Assembly: GCA_021325495.1 (NCBI GenBank)
Contig: JAJPGZ010000013.1
Location: 62,001-126,000, forward strand
Length of the DNA: 64,000 bases
DNA from: Spartobacteria bacterium
GTDB lineage: Bacteria; Verrucomicrobiota; Verrucomicrobiia; Chthoniobacterales; UBA10450
Direction: 5' to 3'
Below, one piece after another: positions 33,209 through 42,887 of this stretch; position 1 is the first letter of the stretch; each line of letters opens with the position of its first letter. Under the pieces are notes generated by a model that did not search any database, had not been told where the DNA came from, and saw only the letters and a program-made list of their open reading frames with translations. The translations under genes and the position numbers were made by a program.

Positions 33209-33354
33209 GCGGCGACATTATACTCGCTGGATGAGCCTGCGCAAAAGTGGCCGCGGCTTCGACTTCTTCCGTAAGATCGACAATCACCTTTGACCCGGCA
33301 ATCGCCGCAAACGCAGTCGCTTACAGCTATTTTGAAATAAAACGGGCGGTCGCC

Positions 33355-33384
33355 TTGTCAGTGATATTTGGACTGACGTAAACT
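33355..33384 (+). promoter_or_regulatory. sigma-70-like promoter for the SprT-like gene
   Basis: TTGTCA (33355-33360), an 18-base spacer and TAAACT (33379-33384) lie 30 bases before the ATG at 33414. A GGAGGG Shine-Dalgarno sequence is at 33397-33402. The 205-base gap from rodA also holds a motif copy at 33273-33282. Confidence 0.45.
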
Positions 33385-33413
33385 ATCTCCTATCACGGAG
33401 GGCTGACAGGGAA

Positions 33414-33887
33414 ATGGCAAAGGCAAAGGCAAAGGCAAAGAAGACTAAACGCAAACTGGCGCACCCGACGCTGCCGATGCAGCGCCATCTGAACCTGCAG
33501 CACGAAGGAAGATACTTCGATCTGCAAGAGATGTTCGATCAACTAAACGCGCGTTATTTTCGGAATCGTCTGCGCGGTTACAAAGTGAAATGGGGACGCC
33601 GCCGCAAACAACGCCCGAAAGAATATTTTATTTTCGGCACGATCCAGGAAGAAGACCGGGTCATTCGGATTAATCCGCAACTCGATCAACCGTTCGTGCC
33701 GCGGTGGTTTCTTAATTACATCCTGTATCACGAAATGTTGCACTCGGTCGTGCCGGACGAAAAAATCGGACGACGCGGTCGCCGCCGTGTGCACACGAAG
33801 GAATTTAATCGGCGCGAGCGCGAATTTTACGGTTATCGTCGCGCGCGCAGATGGGAAGAACAGAACCTCGAGCGCTTCCTGCGTTAG
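33414..33887 (+). CDS. SprT-like zinc metalloprotease-fold protein
   Basis: A 157-residue very basic protein. The metal site 'NYILYHEMLHSVVPDEKIGR' contains HExxH, and 'HTKEFNRREREFYG' carries the downstream His/Glu region, as in SprT-like domains. 'LQEMFDQLNARYFRNRLRG' is the usual N-terminal element. The first ten residues are an 'AKAKAKAKK' run from a (GGCAAA)n tandem repeat of about four units. No signal peptide, so cytoplasmic, perhaps DNA-associated by charge. Substrate unknown. Confidence 0.8.
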   Translation: MAKAKAKAKKTKRKLAHPTLPMQRHLNLQHEGRYFDLQEMFDQLNARYFRNRLRGYKVKWGRRRKQRPKEYFIFGTIQEEDRVIRINPQLDQPFVPRWFLNYILYHEMLHSVVPDEKIGRRGRRRVHTKEFNRREREFYGYRRARRWEEQNLERFLR

Positions 33888-33921
33888 ATCGGCCCGAGCC
33901 GGACGGGCGTAGGCAAGATCG

Positions 33922-33942
33922 ACATCGTTAGCCTAACGATGT
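33922..33942. terminator. palindrome of the second iterated word between convergent genes
   Basis: ACATCGTTAG-C-CTAACGATGT, a perfect 10-bp inverted repeat with a one-base centre. It lies between the stops of the SprT-like gene and cdaA and directly follows motif copy 33915-33924. It could be a bidirectional terminator, but has no T-run. Confidence 0.5.
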
Positions 33943-33969
33943 TCGCTCGCCGTCGGCGGCGAAATTGTT

Positions 33970-34848
33970 TCAGACGGCGATCCGGTCGTCGCGACGTTCT
34001 TCTTGATCAGGTACCAAAGGGTGGTCGCCAGCAGCACCGAGATCAACTTCGCCCGCCAGTTGTTCAGCAGAAGGCTCTTCTTCATAAGCTTGGTTCAACA
34101 AAATTTCCGAAATGCGCTGGCGGAATTTCTCCGGAGTGAACCCGCGCTCGATCCGGCGCCGATGACAAATCGAAATCGCGCCCGTTTCTTCGCTCACGAC
34201 CACCGCAACTGCGTCCGATTCCTCCGTAATGCCGAGGCCGGCGCGATGGCGCAGGCCGAGATCGCGGTCGAGCGTTTCGCGCTGGCTCACCGGGAAAATG
34301 CAGGCCGCCGCCGCCACGCGTCCATTGCGCATGATCACGCCGCCATCGTGCAACGCCGACTTCGGATGAAAGATCGACAACATCAATTCAATCGAGAAAC
34401 CGGCGTCCATGGTCACGCCCGTTTCTTCATAAACGCGAATGGACGTGTCGCGCTCGATCGCGATGAGCGCGCCGAATTGTTTGTTCGCCAATTGCGTCAC
34501 CGCCTCGGCCAGATCGTGCACCGTTTCGCGTTTCTCGCTCGTTAGGGAAAAAATCGGGTGACCGCCCAGCTCAGCCAGCGCGCGGCGAAGTTCCGGTTGG
34601 AAGATGACGACGAGCGCGATGGCGAGAAAGACGGAGAAGCTTCGCACGATCCAGCCGATCACGACCAGGTTGAGCAAGGTCGAGATCAGCGTCAGCGTCA
34701 GGAAAATGATCGCCAGACCGGTGAGCACTTTCGCGCCGCGCGTTCCGCGGAAATACAAATAGCCGTAGTAGAGGATGACGCTGAGGAGCAGGATCTCGAT
34801 GAGGCTGCGCCAACTTCGCAGCCAGATCGAAATCGCTTCCTGCAGCAT
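33970..34848 (-). CDS. cdaA: diadenylate cyclase CdaA
   Basis: Membrane-bound cyclase making c-di-AMP from two ATP. Three N-terminal membrane helices (residues about 12-80) precede the DAC domain, with 'GALIAIERDTSI', 'SALHDGGVIMRNGRVAAAAC' (DGG in place of the common DGA) and 'LGLRHRAGLGITEESDAVAV' (RHR). The order and 292-residue length match CdaA/DacA. The C-terminal acidic tail is longer than usual. It lies one base downstream of folP, likely one operon. No cdaR homologue is adjacent. Confidence 0.92.
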   Translation of the reverse strand: MLQEAISIWLRSWRSLIEILLLSVILYYGYLYFRGTRGAKVLTGLAIIFLTLTLISTLLNLVVIGWIVRSFSVFLAIALVVIFQPELRRALAELGGHPIFSLTSEKRETVHDLAEAVTQLANKQFGALIAIERDTSIRVYEETGVTMDAGFSIELMLSIFHPKSALHDGGVIMRNGRVAAAACIFPVSQRETLDRDLGLRHRAGLGITEESDAVAVVVSEETGAISICHRRRIERGFTPEKFRQRISEILLNQAYEEEPSAEQLAGEVDLGAAGDHPLVPDQEERRDDRIAV

Positions 34849-34849
34849 T

Positions 34850-35695
34850 TTATCTCTCCAAAATTGCTTCGGCCGCGCGCAACGCAGCCATGTTTTCTTT
34901 TACTTCGTGCACCCGAAAAATATCGGCGCCGCGTCCGCGCAATAACGCGGTCAACGCGACCGTGGGTAGATGTCGATCTTGCATTTCATCCGAGCGCACG
35001 AGTTTGCCGAGAAAAGATTTGCGCGAGACGCCGACGACAATCGGACGGTCGTCCACGCGCAGCCGCTCAAGATTCGCGAGCAGGTCGAGATTGTGATCCA
35101 TCGTTTTCCCGAAACCAATCCCCGGATCAAACGCGACATTCATTGGATCAAGACCAGAGTCTATGGCGCGCGTGAATTGTTGTCGAAAAAATTCCGCCAC
35201 TTCACTAACAACGTCGTCGTAGTGCGGCGCCTGCTGCATCGTGCGTGGTTCGCCTTGCATGTGCATGATGATGAAGCCTGCACTGTGCCGCGCGACTAAC
35301 GACATCATTTTCGCGTCGCCGCGGCCGCCGGTCACGTCGTTCACAATCGACGCGCCGGCCTTGAGCGCCGCTTCCGCGACTTCGGCTTTCGACGTATCGA
35401 TCGAGATGTACTTGTCGATCTTGCGCGCGAGCTGTTCGATCACCGGAATCACGCGCTCGATCTCCTCGTTAGGCGAAATCGGCTCCGCGCCCGGCCGCGT
35501 CGATTCGCCGCCAATGTCGATGATGTCCGCGCCCTCATTCGCTAATTGAACCCCATGCGCGATGGCGGCGTTGCGATCGAAAAATTTGCCACCATCCGAA
35601 AATGAATCGGGCGTGACATTGAGCACGCCCATGATCATGCCGCGTCGTGAAAGATCGACCAGGCGTTCGCCAATCTTCCAGGGCCGCTCGCGCAT
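34850..35695 (-). CDS. folP: dihydropteroate synthase
   Basis: Folate enzyme joining p-aminobenzoate to dihydropterin diphosphate. Signatures: 'MGVLNVTPDSFSDGGKFFDR', 'GADIIDIGGESTRPGAEPIS', 'SIVNDVTGG', 'DPGIGFGKTMDHNLDLL', and 'VGVSRKSFLGKL'. The length of 281 residues is normal. Directly upstream of cdaA with one base between. Motif copies at 34971 and 35413 encode 'QDRHLP' and 'KIDKYI'. The upstream gap to rnr holds two more copies (35711, 35745). Confidence 0.95.
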   Translation of the reverse strand: MRERPWKIGERLVDLSRRGMIMGVLNVTPDSFSDGGKFFDRNAAIAHGVQLANEGADIIDIGGESTRPGAEPISPNEEIERVIPVIEQLARKIDKYISIDTSKAEVAEAALKAGASIVNDVTGGRGDAKMMSLVARHSAGFIIMHMQGEPRTMQQAPHYDDVVSEVAEFFRQQFTRAIDSGLDPMNVAFDPGIGFGKTMDHNLDLLANLERLRVDDRPIVVGVSRKSFLGKLVRSDEMQDRHLPTVALTALLRGRGADIFRVHEVKENMAALRAAEAILER

Positions 35696-35774
35696 TACGG
35701 GTTCGACCGCAAGATCGACATCGTTATTCGAGTTTTCATTTCATTAGATCGACAATCGCCATTATCGGTTCGTT

Positions 35775-37973
35775 GTGAGCGAAAACAATCTGCGCCAGCA
35801 AGTGCTCGATCTTCTTCGTCGCGGAAATTACCAGCCGCTCGATCGTAACGAGATCGCGCGCGAGCTAAGTGTTAAAGGCGTAAAGGTGCGCCAGACGTTG
35901 CGCGACCTCGAGCGCGACGGCGAGATCGCGCGCATCCGCAAAGACCGCTACATCCTGCCTAACGAAGCCGATCTCGTCACCGGCCCGATCTCAATTCATC
36001 AAGCGGGATTCGGATTCCTGAGGAACGAAAAATCTGGCGGCGCGGATTTGTTCATCGCGGCCGAGAACACGGGCACGGCGATGAATGGCGACCGCGTCGT
36101 CGCGCGCATCATGCGCGATACGCCGCGGCGCGGGAAAGATCGACAACTACGCGCGGAAGGTCGCGTCATCCGCATTCTGGAACGCGCGCACGATACGCTC
36201 GTCGGGACGTTGCAGCAGTCGCGCAATTTCTGGTACGTCGTTCCGGACAATCCGCGACTGGTGCATAACATTTATGTTGCAGCGCCTTCTGTAGCGGCGG
36301 TCTATGACCGCCGAAATCGCGAATCAAAAGAAGATCGGCGGTCGCAGACCGCCGCTACAGCGAAAGCCAACGACAAGGTGGTCGTTAGGCTGGAAGAATG
36401 GCAATCGCGCCACGTTAATCCGGAGGGAGAGATCATCGAAGTGCTCGGCCGCGCCGATGATCCCGGCGTCGATGTCTTGTCGATCATTCGTAATTACCAT
36501 TTGCCGACCGAATTTCCGCGCGCGGTTATGGCACAGGCGGAAGGGATTCCGCCGGAGGTCGATCCACGGATGTTCGAAGGTCGCGAAGATTTGCGCGACA
36601 AATTCATCGTCACGATCGATCCCGACGACGCGAAAGATTTCGACGACGCGATCAATGTCGACAAGATCGACAATCAAACGTGGGAACTCGGCGTGCACAT
36701 CGCCGACGTATCTGCTTACGTGACGCCGGACAGCGCGCTCGATCGCGAAGCGCGCAAGCGCGGCAACAGCGTTTACCTGCCCGATCGCGTCATCCCGATG
36801 TTACCAGAGCGTTTGAGCAACGGCGTGTGCAGTCTCAAACCGGATGTGGATCGACTTACGTTTTCCGCTTTCATTCAATTCGACAAAACCGGCCGCCCCA
36901 GGAGCGCGCGTTTTGCGCGAACAATCATTCGCAGCGCGAAACGGCTGACCTATAAGGAGGCGTACGCGATTTTGAAATCGCCGCCGCGCGATCAACTCGG
37001 CAAACGCTTGCATGAAGCGTGGGAATTGGCCTCGCTGTTGCGGCGAAAACGTTTTCAAGAGGGCTCGCTCGATCTCGATTTTCCGGAGGTGAAGGTACAT
37101 GTCGATCTTGCGGGGAAGCCGGTGAAGCTCGAGCGAATCGAGAACGACGAATCGCATCAGCTGGTCGAAGAATTCATGCTGGCGGCGAACGAAGCCGTCG
37201 CGCGCGAATTGAAGAACAAGAACATCCCGACGATCTACCGCGTCCACGAAAATCCGAATCCGGACAAGCTCGCGGAATATCGCGAGTTGATCTTGAGTCA
37301 TAATATCCGCGTCGGCGACCTCACGAAACGCAGCGAAGTGCAGCGTTTGCTCGCGTTGATCAAAGGCAAACCGGAAGAGCGCACGTTGAAAATCGGATTG
37401 CTGAAAAGTTTGAAACGCGCGCGTTATCTACCGCAGCCGCTCGGGCATTATGGATTGGCGAAGACGAATTATTTGCACTTCACCAGCCCGATCCGGCGTT
37501 ACGCCGACCTGGTCGCGCACCGTTCGTTAGGGCAACAGAAAGATGCGCGCAAGATCGACATGGGACAGCTCACGTCAATCTCGGAACACATTTCGGCGAC
37601 GGAACGCAATGCGGCCGAGGCCGAGATCGAAGCCGTGCGCATGAAGAAGCTGGAATTTTTCGAGCGCCAATTGCAGGAGCGCAATCCGCAAGTGTTTCGC
37701 GCGTCGATTGTCGATGTTCGCAATTACGGTCTCCTGGTCGAGCTGCCCGACGCGGATATCACCGGACTCGTCCACGTCTCTTCGCTCACGGACGACTTCT
37801 ACGTTTTCGACGCGGTGCAAAAGCGTTTGATCGCGCGGCGTTCGCGCAAGCGTTACGCGATCGGCGACGAAGTGCGCGTGTTCGTCGCACGCGTGGACCG
37901 ATTCAAACGCCAGATCGATTTCGCCATTGCGGACGAAAAACGGCGCGAATCCGGACGCGGAAAACGCCGCTGA
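35775..37973 (+). CDS. rnr: ribonuclease R with in-frame palindromic insertion
   Basis: Processive 3'-5' exoribonuclease of 732 residues. N-terminal winged helix ('VLDLLRRGNYQPLDRNEIAR'), cold-shock domains ('GPISIHQAGFGFLRNEKSGG'), the RNB catalytic domain ('TIDPDDAKDFDDAINVDKID', carrying the Asp cluster; 'HFTSPIRRYADLVAHRSLGQ') and a C-terminal S1 domain ('DADITGLVHVSSLTDDFYVF') with a basic tail. Start GTG at 35775. Residues about 172-195 are encoded by a 72-base inverted repeat (36289-36360), in frame, in the linker between cold-shock domains. Motif copies at 36136, 36663, 37100 and 37551. Confidence 0.94.
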   Translation: MSENNLRQQVLDLLRRGNYQPLDRNEIARELSVKGVKVRQTLRDLERDGEIARIRKDRYILPNEADLVTGPISIHQAGFGFLRNEKSGGADLFIAAENTGTAMNGDRVVARIMRDTPRRGKDRQLRAEGRVIRILERAHDTLVGTLQQSRNFWYVVPDNPRLVHNIYVAAPSVAAVYDRRNRESKEDRRSQTAATAKANDKVVVRLEEWQSRHVNPEGEIIEVLGRADDPGVDVLSIIRNYHLPTEFPRAVMAQAEGIPPEVDPRMFEGREDLRDKFIVTIDPDDAKDFDDAINVDKIDNQTWELGVHIADVSAYVTPDSALDREARKRGNSVYLPDRVIPMLPERLSNGVCSLKPDVDRLTFSAFIQFDKTGRPRSARFARTIIRSAKRLTYKEAYAILKSPPRDQLGKRLHEAWELASLLRRKRFQEGSLDLDFPEVKVHVDLAGKPVKLERIENDESHQLVEEFMLAANEAVARELKNKNIPTIYRVHENPNPDKLAEYRELILSHNIRVGDLTKRSEVQRLLALIKGKPEERTLKIGLLKSLKRARYLPQPLGHYGLAKTNYLHFTSPIRRYADLVAHRSLGQQKDARKIDMGQLTSISEHISATERNAAEAEIEAVRMKKLEFFERQLQERNPQVFRASIVDVRNYGLLVELPDADITGLVHVSSLTDDFYVFDAVQKRLIARRSRKRYAIGDEVRVFVARVDRFKRQIDFAIADEKRRESGRGKRR
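36289..36360. repeat. palindromic element inserted in frame in rnr
   Basis: Two 26-base arms, CTGTAGCGGCGGTCTATGAC... and the inverse ...GACCGCCGCTACAG, match at 24 of 26 positions across a 20-base centre. Each arm has its own GGCGGTC/GACCGCC hairpin. The element is 72 bases (24 codons) and keeps the reading frame. Confidence 0.85.
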
Positions 37974-37981
37974 GTTTTTAC

Positions 37982-38011
37982 CTAACAGGCGCGATTTCGC
38001 AGTTAGTTTTT
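37982..38011 (+). terminator. terminator-like hairpin after rnr
   Basis: CTAAC pairs with GTTAG around an inner GCG/CGC stem, followed by TTTTT. The outer stem is the second iterated word. It lies 9 bases after the rnr stop. Confidence 0.5.
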
Positions 38012-38058
38012 CCTTCCCATGCACCGGTCGAACTCCTACACTCCGCCCCGGGTTCAAC

Positions 38059-38280
38059 ATGGATCAAGTCATCGAAGCCAAAGAGCTTCAGATCGAACGC
38101 AAAAGGTTTCAGGTGGAGTTCCGGGAAAACGATCGCGGGAAGTTTCTCCTCATTCGCGAGGAATCGCATGGTCGCCGGAATACCATCATCGTCCCGAGCA
38201 CAGGGCTGGAAGAATTCACCGGCGCGATCGACGATGTACTCACGGTGGCGGAGAACGGCGCGAAACTGAGCGCGCGTTGA
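38059..38280 (+). CDS. PUR-family (DUF3276-like) nucleic-acid-binding protein
   Basis: The 73-residue product ('MDQVIEAKELQIERKRFQVE') has one PUR repeat: 'FREN-DRGKFLLIREESHGR' then 'TIIVPSTGLEEFTGAIDDVL'. Bacterial single-repeat PUR proteins bind single-stranded nucleic acid and dimerise. They are known in spirochaetes, Bacteroidetes and related phyla. It has its own terminator (38303-38323). Confidence 0.8.
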   Translation: MDQVIEAKELQIERKRFQVEFRENDRGKFLLIREESHGRRNTIIVPSTGLEEFTGAIDDVLTVAENGAKLSAR

Positions 38281-38302
38281 CACGCTAAGGTGCGGAATTA
38301 GT

Positions 38303-38323
38303 TTGCGCTCTCGCGCAATTTTT
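38303..38323 (+). terminator. rho-independent terminator
   Basis: TTGCGC, loop TCTC, GCGCAA, then TTTTT, 23 bases after the PUR gene and before ppdK. Confidence 0.75.
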
Positions 38324-38339
38324 CACTCGGGATTTTCGT

Positions 38340-41138
38340 ATGGCCAGCAATTCATCCAAACGCACCGTCACTTCAAAACGCAAACTCGGTGCAAGATCGA
38401 CATCTTCATCTCGCTCGAAGTCGAAAGCGAAAAAAGCGAAATACGTTTACTACTTCGGTGACGGTTCGGCCGACGGCGACGGGAAGATGAAACCGTTGCT
38501 CGGCGGCAAAGGCGCAAACCTGGCCGAGATGACGCGAATCGGTCTGCCGGTGCCGCCGGGATTCACCATCACGACCGAGGTCTGCACTTATTTTTATCAA
38601 CACGACCGCACTTATCCGGCGCAGTTAAAAGCCGAAGTGCAAAGCGCGCTCGAGAAAGTTGAGAAATCAGTCGGGAAAAAACTCGGCGATAAAGATGCGC
38701 CGTTGCTTTTGTCGGTGCGCTCGGGCGCGCGCGATTCGATGCCGGGAATGATGGACACGATTTTGAATCTCGGAATGAACGACACTGTGGTCGAGATCGT
38801 GTCGAAGAAATCGAACAACGCGCGCTTCGCGTGGGATTCGTATCGGCGCTTCCTGCAAATGTATGGCGACGTGGTCATGGGCGTGCAGAAGCGCGCGGGC
38901 GAAGATCACGAACCGTTCGAGAGCGTGATCGAGCATTTGAAAGACGAGCGTTACGGGAAACATGATTTCCCGGATGTGAAATTGAGTGTCGATGATTTGA
39001 AGGAATTGGTGAAACGCTTCAAGGCGTTGATCAAAGAGCGCGCCGGCAAATCGTTTCCGCAAGATCCGATGGAGCAAATGTGGGGATCGATCAGCGCCGT
39101 GTTCGGTTCTTGGATGAACGACCGCGCCATGGTTTATCGGAGAAAATACGGCATTCCGCACGATTGGGGCACGGCGGTGAATGTGCAGACGATGGTGTTC
39201 GGAAATATGGGCGACACGAGCGCGACCGGCGTGGCGTTCACGCGCGATCCGGCCACAGGCGAAAAAGTTTTCTACGGAGAATATCTCATCAATGCGCAAG
39301 GCGAAGACGTCGTCGCCGGCGTGCGCACGCCCCATCCGATTGTCGATCTTGCGAAGGAAATGCCGGCCGCGCACAAAGGCCTGATGAAAGTGCGCGCGCT
39401 TCTCGAGAAACATTTCAAGGACATGCAGGACCTCGAGTTCACGGTCGAAGACAATCGCCTCTACATTTTGCAAACGCGCAACGGCAAACGCACCGGCCAC
39501 GCCGCCGTGCGCATCGCGGTCGATATGGTCGATGAGAAATTGATTTCGAAAAAGGACGCGGTGAAACGTATTCCCGCCGATTCGTTAGCGCATCTGCTCG
39601 CGCCAATCTTTGATCGACAATCGGTGCGCGACGCGAAAAAAATCGGCAGCGGTCTTGCCGCCGGGCCGGGCGCGGCGAGCGGTCATGTCGTTTTCAGCGC
39701 GGAGGAAGCCGTTAGGCGCGCCGAGAGAGGCGACAAAGTCGTGCTCGCGCGCGTGGAAACTTCTCCGGAAGATTTGCGCGGCATGATCGCGGCCGAGGGA
39801 ATTCTAACGTCGCGCGGCGGCGTATCGTCGCATGCGGCGCTGGTCGCGCGGCAAATGGGAAAAGTTTGCGTGTGCGGCGCGAGCGAGCTGCGCATCGATT
39901 ATCAAAAGCGCACGCTCAGCGCGAACGGCACGACGTTGCAACAAGGCGATTACATTTCGATCGACGGGACCGCCGGCGAAGTTTTTGCGGGCGAAGTCAC
40001 GACGGCGCCGAGCGAGATCGTGCAGGTACTTGTCGATCAAACACTGGACGCGAAGAAGAGCGAGACATTCCGCGAGTTCGACAAGCTGATGCGTTGGGCG
40101 GACGAATTTCGCACGATGGAGGTGCGCACAAACGCGGACACGCCCGAGCAGGTGCGCAACGCGATCGCGTTCGGCGCGCGCGGCATCGGTTTGTGCCGGA
40201 CCGAGCACATGTTTTTCGAAGGCAATCGCATCGACGCCATGCGCGAAATGATTCTCGCGACGACTACGCAAGATCGACAACGTGCGCTTGCGAAATTGCT
40301 GCCGTATCAACGCGAAGATTTCATCGGTATCTTCGAATCGCTCGATGGATTGCCGGCGACGATCCGTTTTCACGATCCGCCGTTTCACGAATTTTTGCCG
40401 CAGGAGAAAGCACAGCAACTCGACCTCGCCCACAAATTAGGCATGAACCCGGACGACATCGGGCGCCGGGTCCACGAATTGCATGAGTTCAATCCGATGC
40501 TCGGCCATCGCGGTTGCCGTCTCGGGATCTCGTTCCCGGAAATTTCCGAGATGCAGGCGCGCGCCGTTTTTGAAGCGGCCGCCGCCGTTCAGAAAAAAGG
40601 TCGGAAAGTGCGACCGGAAATCATGATCCCGCTCGTCGGATTTCCGCGCGAATTGAAATTGCAGATCGACATCGTCAATCGCGTCGCCGCCGAAGTAGCG
40701 AAAGAAAAGAAGACGAAGTTTGACTATCTCGTCGGGACGATGATTGAAATTCCGCGCGCGGCGTTACTCGCGGATGAGATCGCGCGCGACGCGCAATTCT
40801 TCAGTTTCGGCACGAACGATCTCACGCAAACGACGCTCGGAATGAGCCGCGATGATTCGGGAAGTTTTCTGCCGCATTACGCCGAGCTCGACATCGTGGA
40901 CACAAATCCGTTCGCGTCGATCGATCAAAAAGGCGTCGGCAAATTAATGGAGATGACGCGCGATCTCGGCCGCAAAACGCGCAAGGACATTAAGCTCGGG
41001 ATTTGCGGCGAGCATGGCGGCGAACCGAACAGCGTGAAATTCTGTCATCGGTTAGGCTTGAATTACGTCAGTTGCAGTCCGTTCCGGGTCCCGATCGCTA
41101 AGCTGGCGGCGGCGCAAGCGGCGTTGGCCGAGGAGTAG
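38340..41138 (+). CDS. ppdK: pyruvate, phosphate dikinase
   Basis: Interconverts pyruvate, ATP and Pi with phosphoenolpyruvate, AMP and PPi. The 932-residue protein has the ATP-grasp domain ('[20 protein letters not shown]', '[20 protein letters not shown]'), the phospho-His domain ('[20 protein letters not shown]', catalytic His) and the PEP-binding barrel ('RTEHMFFEG', '[19 protein letters not shown]', '[16 protein letters not shown]'). A Ser/Lys/Arg-rich 33-residue extension precedes the usual 'KYVYYFGDG' start. It includes 'GARSTSSS' from a motif copy (38393). The 3' end overlaps a convergent gene by 41 bases. Confidence 0.95.
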   Translation: MASNSSKRTVTSKRKLGARSTSSSRSKSKAKKAKYVYYFGDGSADGDGKMKPLLGGKGANLAEMTRIGLPVPPGFTITTEVCTYFYQHDRTYPAQLKAEVQSALEKVEKSVGKKLGDKDAPLLLSVRSGARDSMPGMMDTILNLGMNDTVVEIVSKKSNNARFAWDSYRRFLQMYGDVVMGVQKRAGEDHEPFESVIEHLKDERYGKHDFPDVKLSVDDLKELVKRFKALIKERAGKSFPQDPMEQMWGSISAVFGSWMNDRAMVYRRKYGIPHDWGTAVNVQTMVFGNMGDTSATGVAFTRDPATGEKVFYGEYLINAQGEDVVAGVRTPHPIVDLAKEMPAAHKGLMKVRALLEKHFKDMQDLEFTVEDNRLYILQTRNGKRTGHAAVRIAVDMVDEKLISKKDAVKRIPADSLAHLLAPIFDRQSVRDAKKIGSGLAAGPGAASGHVVFSAEEAVRRAERGDKVVLARVETSPEDLRGMIAAEGILTSRGGVSSHAALVARQMGKVCVCGASELRIDYQKRTLSANGTTLQQGDYISIDGTAGEVFAGEVTTAPSEIVQVLVDQTLDAKKSETFREFDKLMRWADEFRTMEVRTNADTPEQVRNAIAFGARGIGLCRTEHMFFEGNRIDAMREMILATTTQDRQRALAKLLPYQREDFIGIFESLDGLPATIRFHDPPFHEFLPQEKAQQLDLAHKLGMNPDDIGRRVHELHEFNPMLGHRGCRLGISFPEISEMQARAVFEAAAAVQKKGRKVRPEIMIPLVGFPRELKLQIDIVNRVAAEVAKEKKTKFDYLVGTMIEIPRAALLADEIARDAQFFSFGTNDLTQTTLGMSRDDSGSFLPHYAELDIVDTNPFASIDQKGVGKLMEMTRDLGRKTRKDIKLGICGEHGGEPNSVKFCHRLGLNYVSCSPFRVPIAKLAAAQAALAEE

Positions 41139-42444
41139 TTGTCGATCTTAGCGCAAGCGCGATGAGCAGCCACGCGACCGGCGTGAGCTGAATCAACAAT
41201 CGTGGCAGCGACGTGTCGATGTGCGCAATGTAATCCGGCCATGCGCTGAACAAATAAGTGGCCAAATAAAGCGCGAGGGGTGCAAAGAATGTCCAGAGCA
41301 AAACGGCCGTTAGGCGCGTGCGTTCGCGAATGCAGAGCGCAATCATCGCGAATGCGACCAGCCCCCAGAAAATTCCCCACAAGTCGCGATCGATGAGCGT
41401 GAGCCAGAACTCGTGCAGAATTCCGCTCGCACGCGAAATGTTCGGGCGCATTGCAAAATCGCGTGACGGCAAAGCGCGTACGGCGGCGAGAAAGATTTTC
41501 CACGCGAGGATCACGCAAATCCCCGGCACGAACGACAAGATCGACAACGTACGGCTGCGTCGCGTCCAGAGCACAACTGCGGCCGCAAGCGTAAGGACAA
41601 ACCACAAGACAACGCCTTCGCGTTTCATCCACGGCAAACTTGCAGCGAGCGCGAGGAACGGCGCGATGGATTCGCCGCGAAGAAATCTCACCAGATAAAA
41701 AATCGCGGCCAAATATATCGCGGCCAGCGGAACATCGGCGTAACCGACGGCGATTCCGCCCGGCGCATTGTGAATCGCCGGCACGAGCGGAAATAACAAA
41801 ACGATTATCCACGCGATTGCGCGATTGCCGCTGAGTTGTTCGGCGGCGAGGAGCAGGATCGACATCGCGGCTGCATACCAAATTGGAAAAATCAATTTGA
41901 TCCAAAATTGGTCGACATCGCCGAACCATGTGTAAAACCACGATTCCGTCAGCGGCAGGAGCAATGGATATTCGGGGTGACTAAACCAGCGCGATGTATC
42001 GCGAAAGTATTCTGTCGGCAGCGCGCCGCCGTTGAGAAATGCGTAGCGCGCTTTCATTTCCCACACGGTCAATCCGTCCCAGCCGAGGGTGTGTTGGATC
42101 GACAAGTACAAGATCGACATCAACTCGAGCGCGAAGACGGCGATGAAAATCTTTTCGAAGTGTGAGCGCGGAGTTCGAGCAACGTTTGCAAACTTTCTCC
42201 AGCGCCGCGCGCCGATTACACCGAACGCGACGCATATTGCGCTGACACAAATCTGCAGCGCGACGCCGCGTATAACAAATCCGCCGAGCCAGAGCGTGAA
42301 TGAAACGACGGCGGTGCCGAGGAGCCATGCGAGCGCGAAATGTTCGCTTTTGGTCAGACGACTGCGAACCAGAAACGACGTCGCTCCGAATCCAGCGAAC
42401 AGGATCGTGGCGAAAGCGGCGATAAATCCGGCGAAGATAATCAT
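41098..42444 (-). CDS. multi-pass membrane protein, GT-C glycosyltransferase-like
   Basis: A 448-residue protein with about 10-12 membrane helices. After the first helices it has '[20 protein letters not shown]' and '[20 protein letters not shown]', reminiscent of the acidic first-loop region of GT-C (ArnT/PMT-like) enzymes that use polyprenyl-phosphate sugars. The assignment is by architecture only. It is the last gene of a four-gene overlapping set (46658 to 41098). Its C-terminal residues '[10 protein letters not shown]' are spelled by a motif copy and then run antisense to the ppdK end. Confidence 0.65.
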   Translation of the reverse strand: MIIFAGFIAAFATILFAGFGATSFLVRSRLTKSEHFALAWLLGTAVVSFTLWLGGFVIRGVALQICVSAICVAFGVIGARRWRKFANVARTPRSHFEKIFIAVFALELMSILYLSIQHTLGWDGLTVWEMKARYAFLNGGALPTEYFRDTSRWFSHPEYPLLLPLTESWFYTWFGDVDQFWIKLIFPIWYAAAMSILLLAAEQLSGNRAIAWIIVLLFPLVPAIHNAPGGIAVGYADVPLAAIYLAAIFYLVRFLRGESIAPFLALAASLPWMKREGVVLWFVLTLAAAVVLWTRRSRTLSILSFVPGICVILAWKIFLAAVRALPSRDFAMRPNISRASGILHEFWLTLIDRDLWGIFWGLVAFAMIALCIRERTRLTAVLLWTFFAPLALYLATYLFSAWPDYIAHIDTSLPRLLIQLTPVAWLLIALALRSTTTPRPTPLAPPPA

Positions 42445-42887
42445 GGAGAGCTCGACGGAATGTGGAGCTTGAGATGCGGGCCGATTGATTGCGTTTGCGG
42501 CGCAGCGGCGTCGATTCCACAGACAAATGTGGCCGCGTCAAATTGCGGAATCGATTCGTTAGGCGCGAGCTCCACCTTGTCGATCTTGCGCGGCCAGCTC
42601 AGATAACAGATGGCCGAATAAACAAAATCGCACTGGGCGTCATCCCTTTGTGAAATGAAGACCGTGCGTTGCGAAGAAGAAATTCGAGCAGCGGCTTCGG
42701 TTAAATGCGCGCTCGGCTCGCGAATTTCGAGGACCGATCCGAGCAAGGAATCAATCGATGCCGTCGGCGATGGCGAAACGACGTGGCCGGTGCGCAAGTT
42801 CTGCCAGAGTTTCGGCGCGGCGAGAATGGCGAAGATCGACAAGAGCAACGCCCACGCGACGAAATAGATTTGGCGGAGCGTCTTCAA
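42441..42887 (-). CDS. hypothetical protein with one N-terminal membrane anchor
   Basis: A 148-residue product of unknown family. One N-terminal hydrophobic segment ('YFVAWALLLSIFAILAAPKL') would anchor or export it; the rest is probably periplasmic, with two Cys ('DAQCDFVYSAICYLSWPRK') and one near the end. Starts and stops overlap both neighbours by 4 bases (ATGA), so it is part of the same transcript as the GT-C-like genes and may be an accessory subunit. Motif copies at 42578 ('KIDKVE') and 42832. Confidence 0.55.
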   Translation of the reverse strand: MKTLRQIYFVAWALLLSIFAILAAPKLWQNLRTGHVVSPSPTASIDSLLGSVLEIREPSAHLTEAAARISSSQRTVFISQRDDAQCDFVYSAICYLSWPRKIDKVELAPNESIPQFDAATFVCGIDAAAPQTQSIGPHLKLHIPSSSP

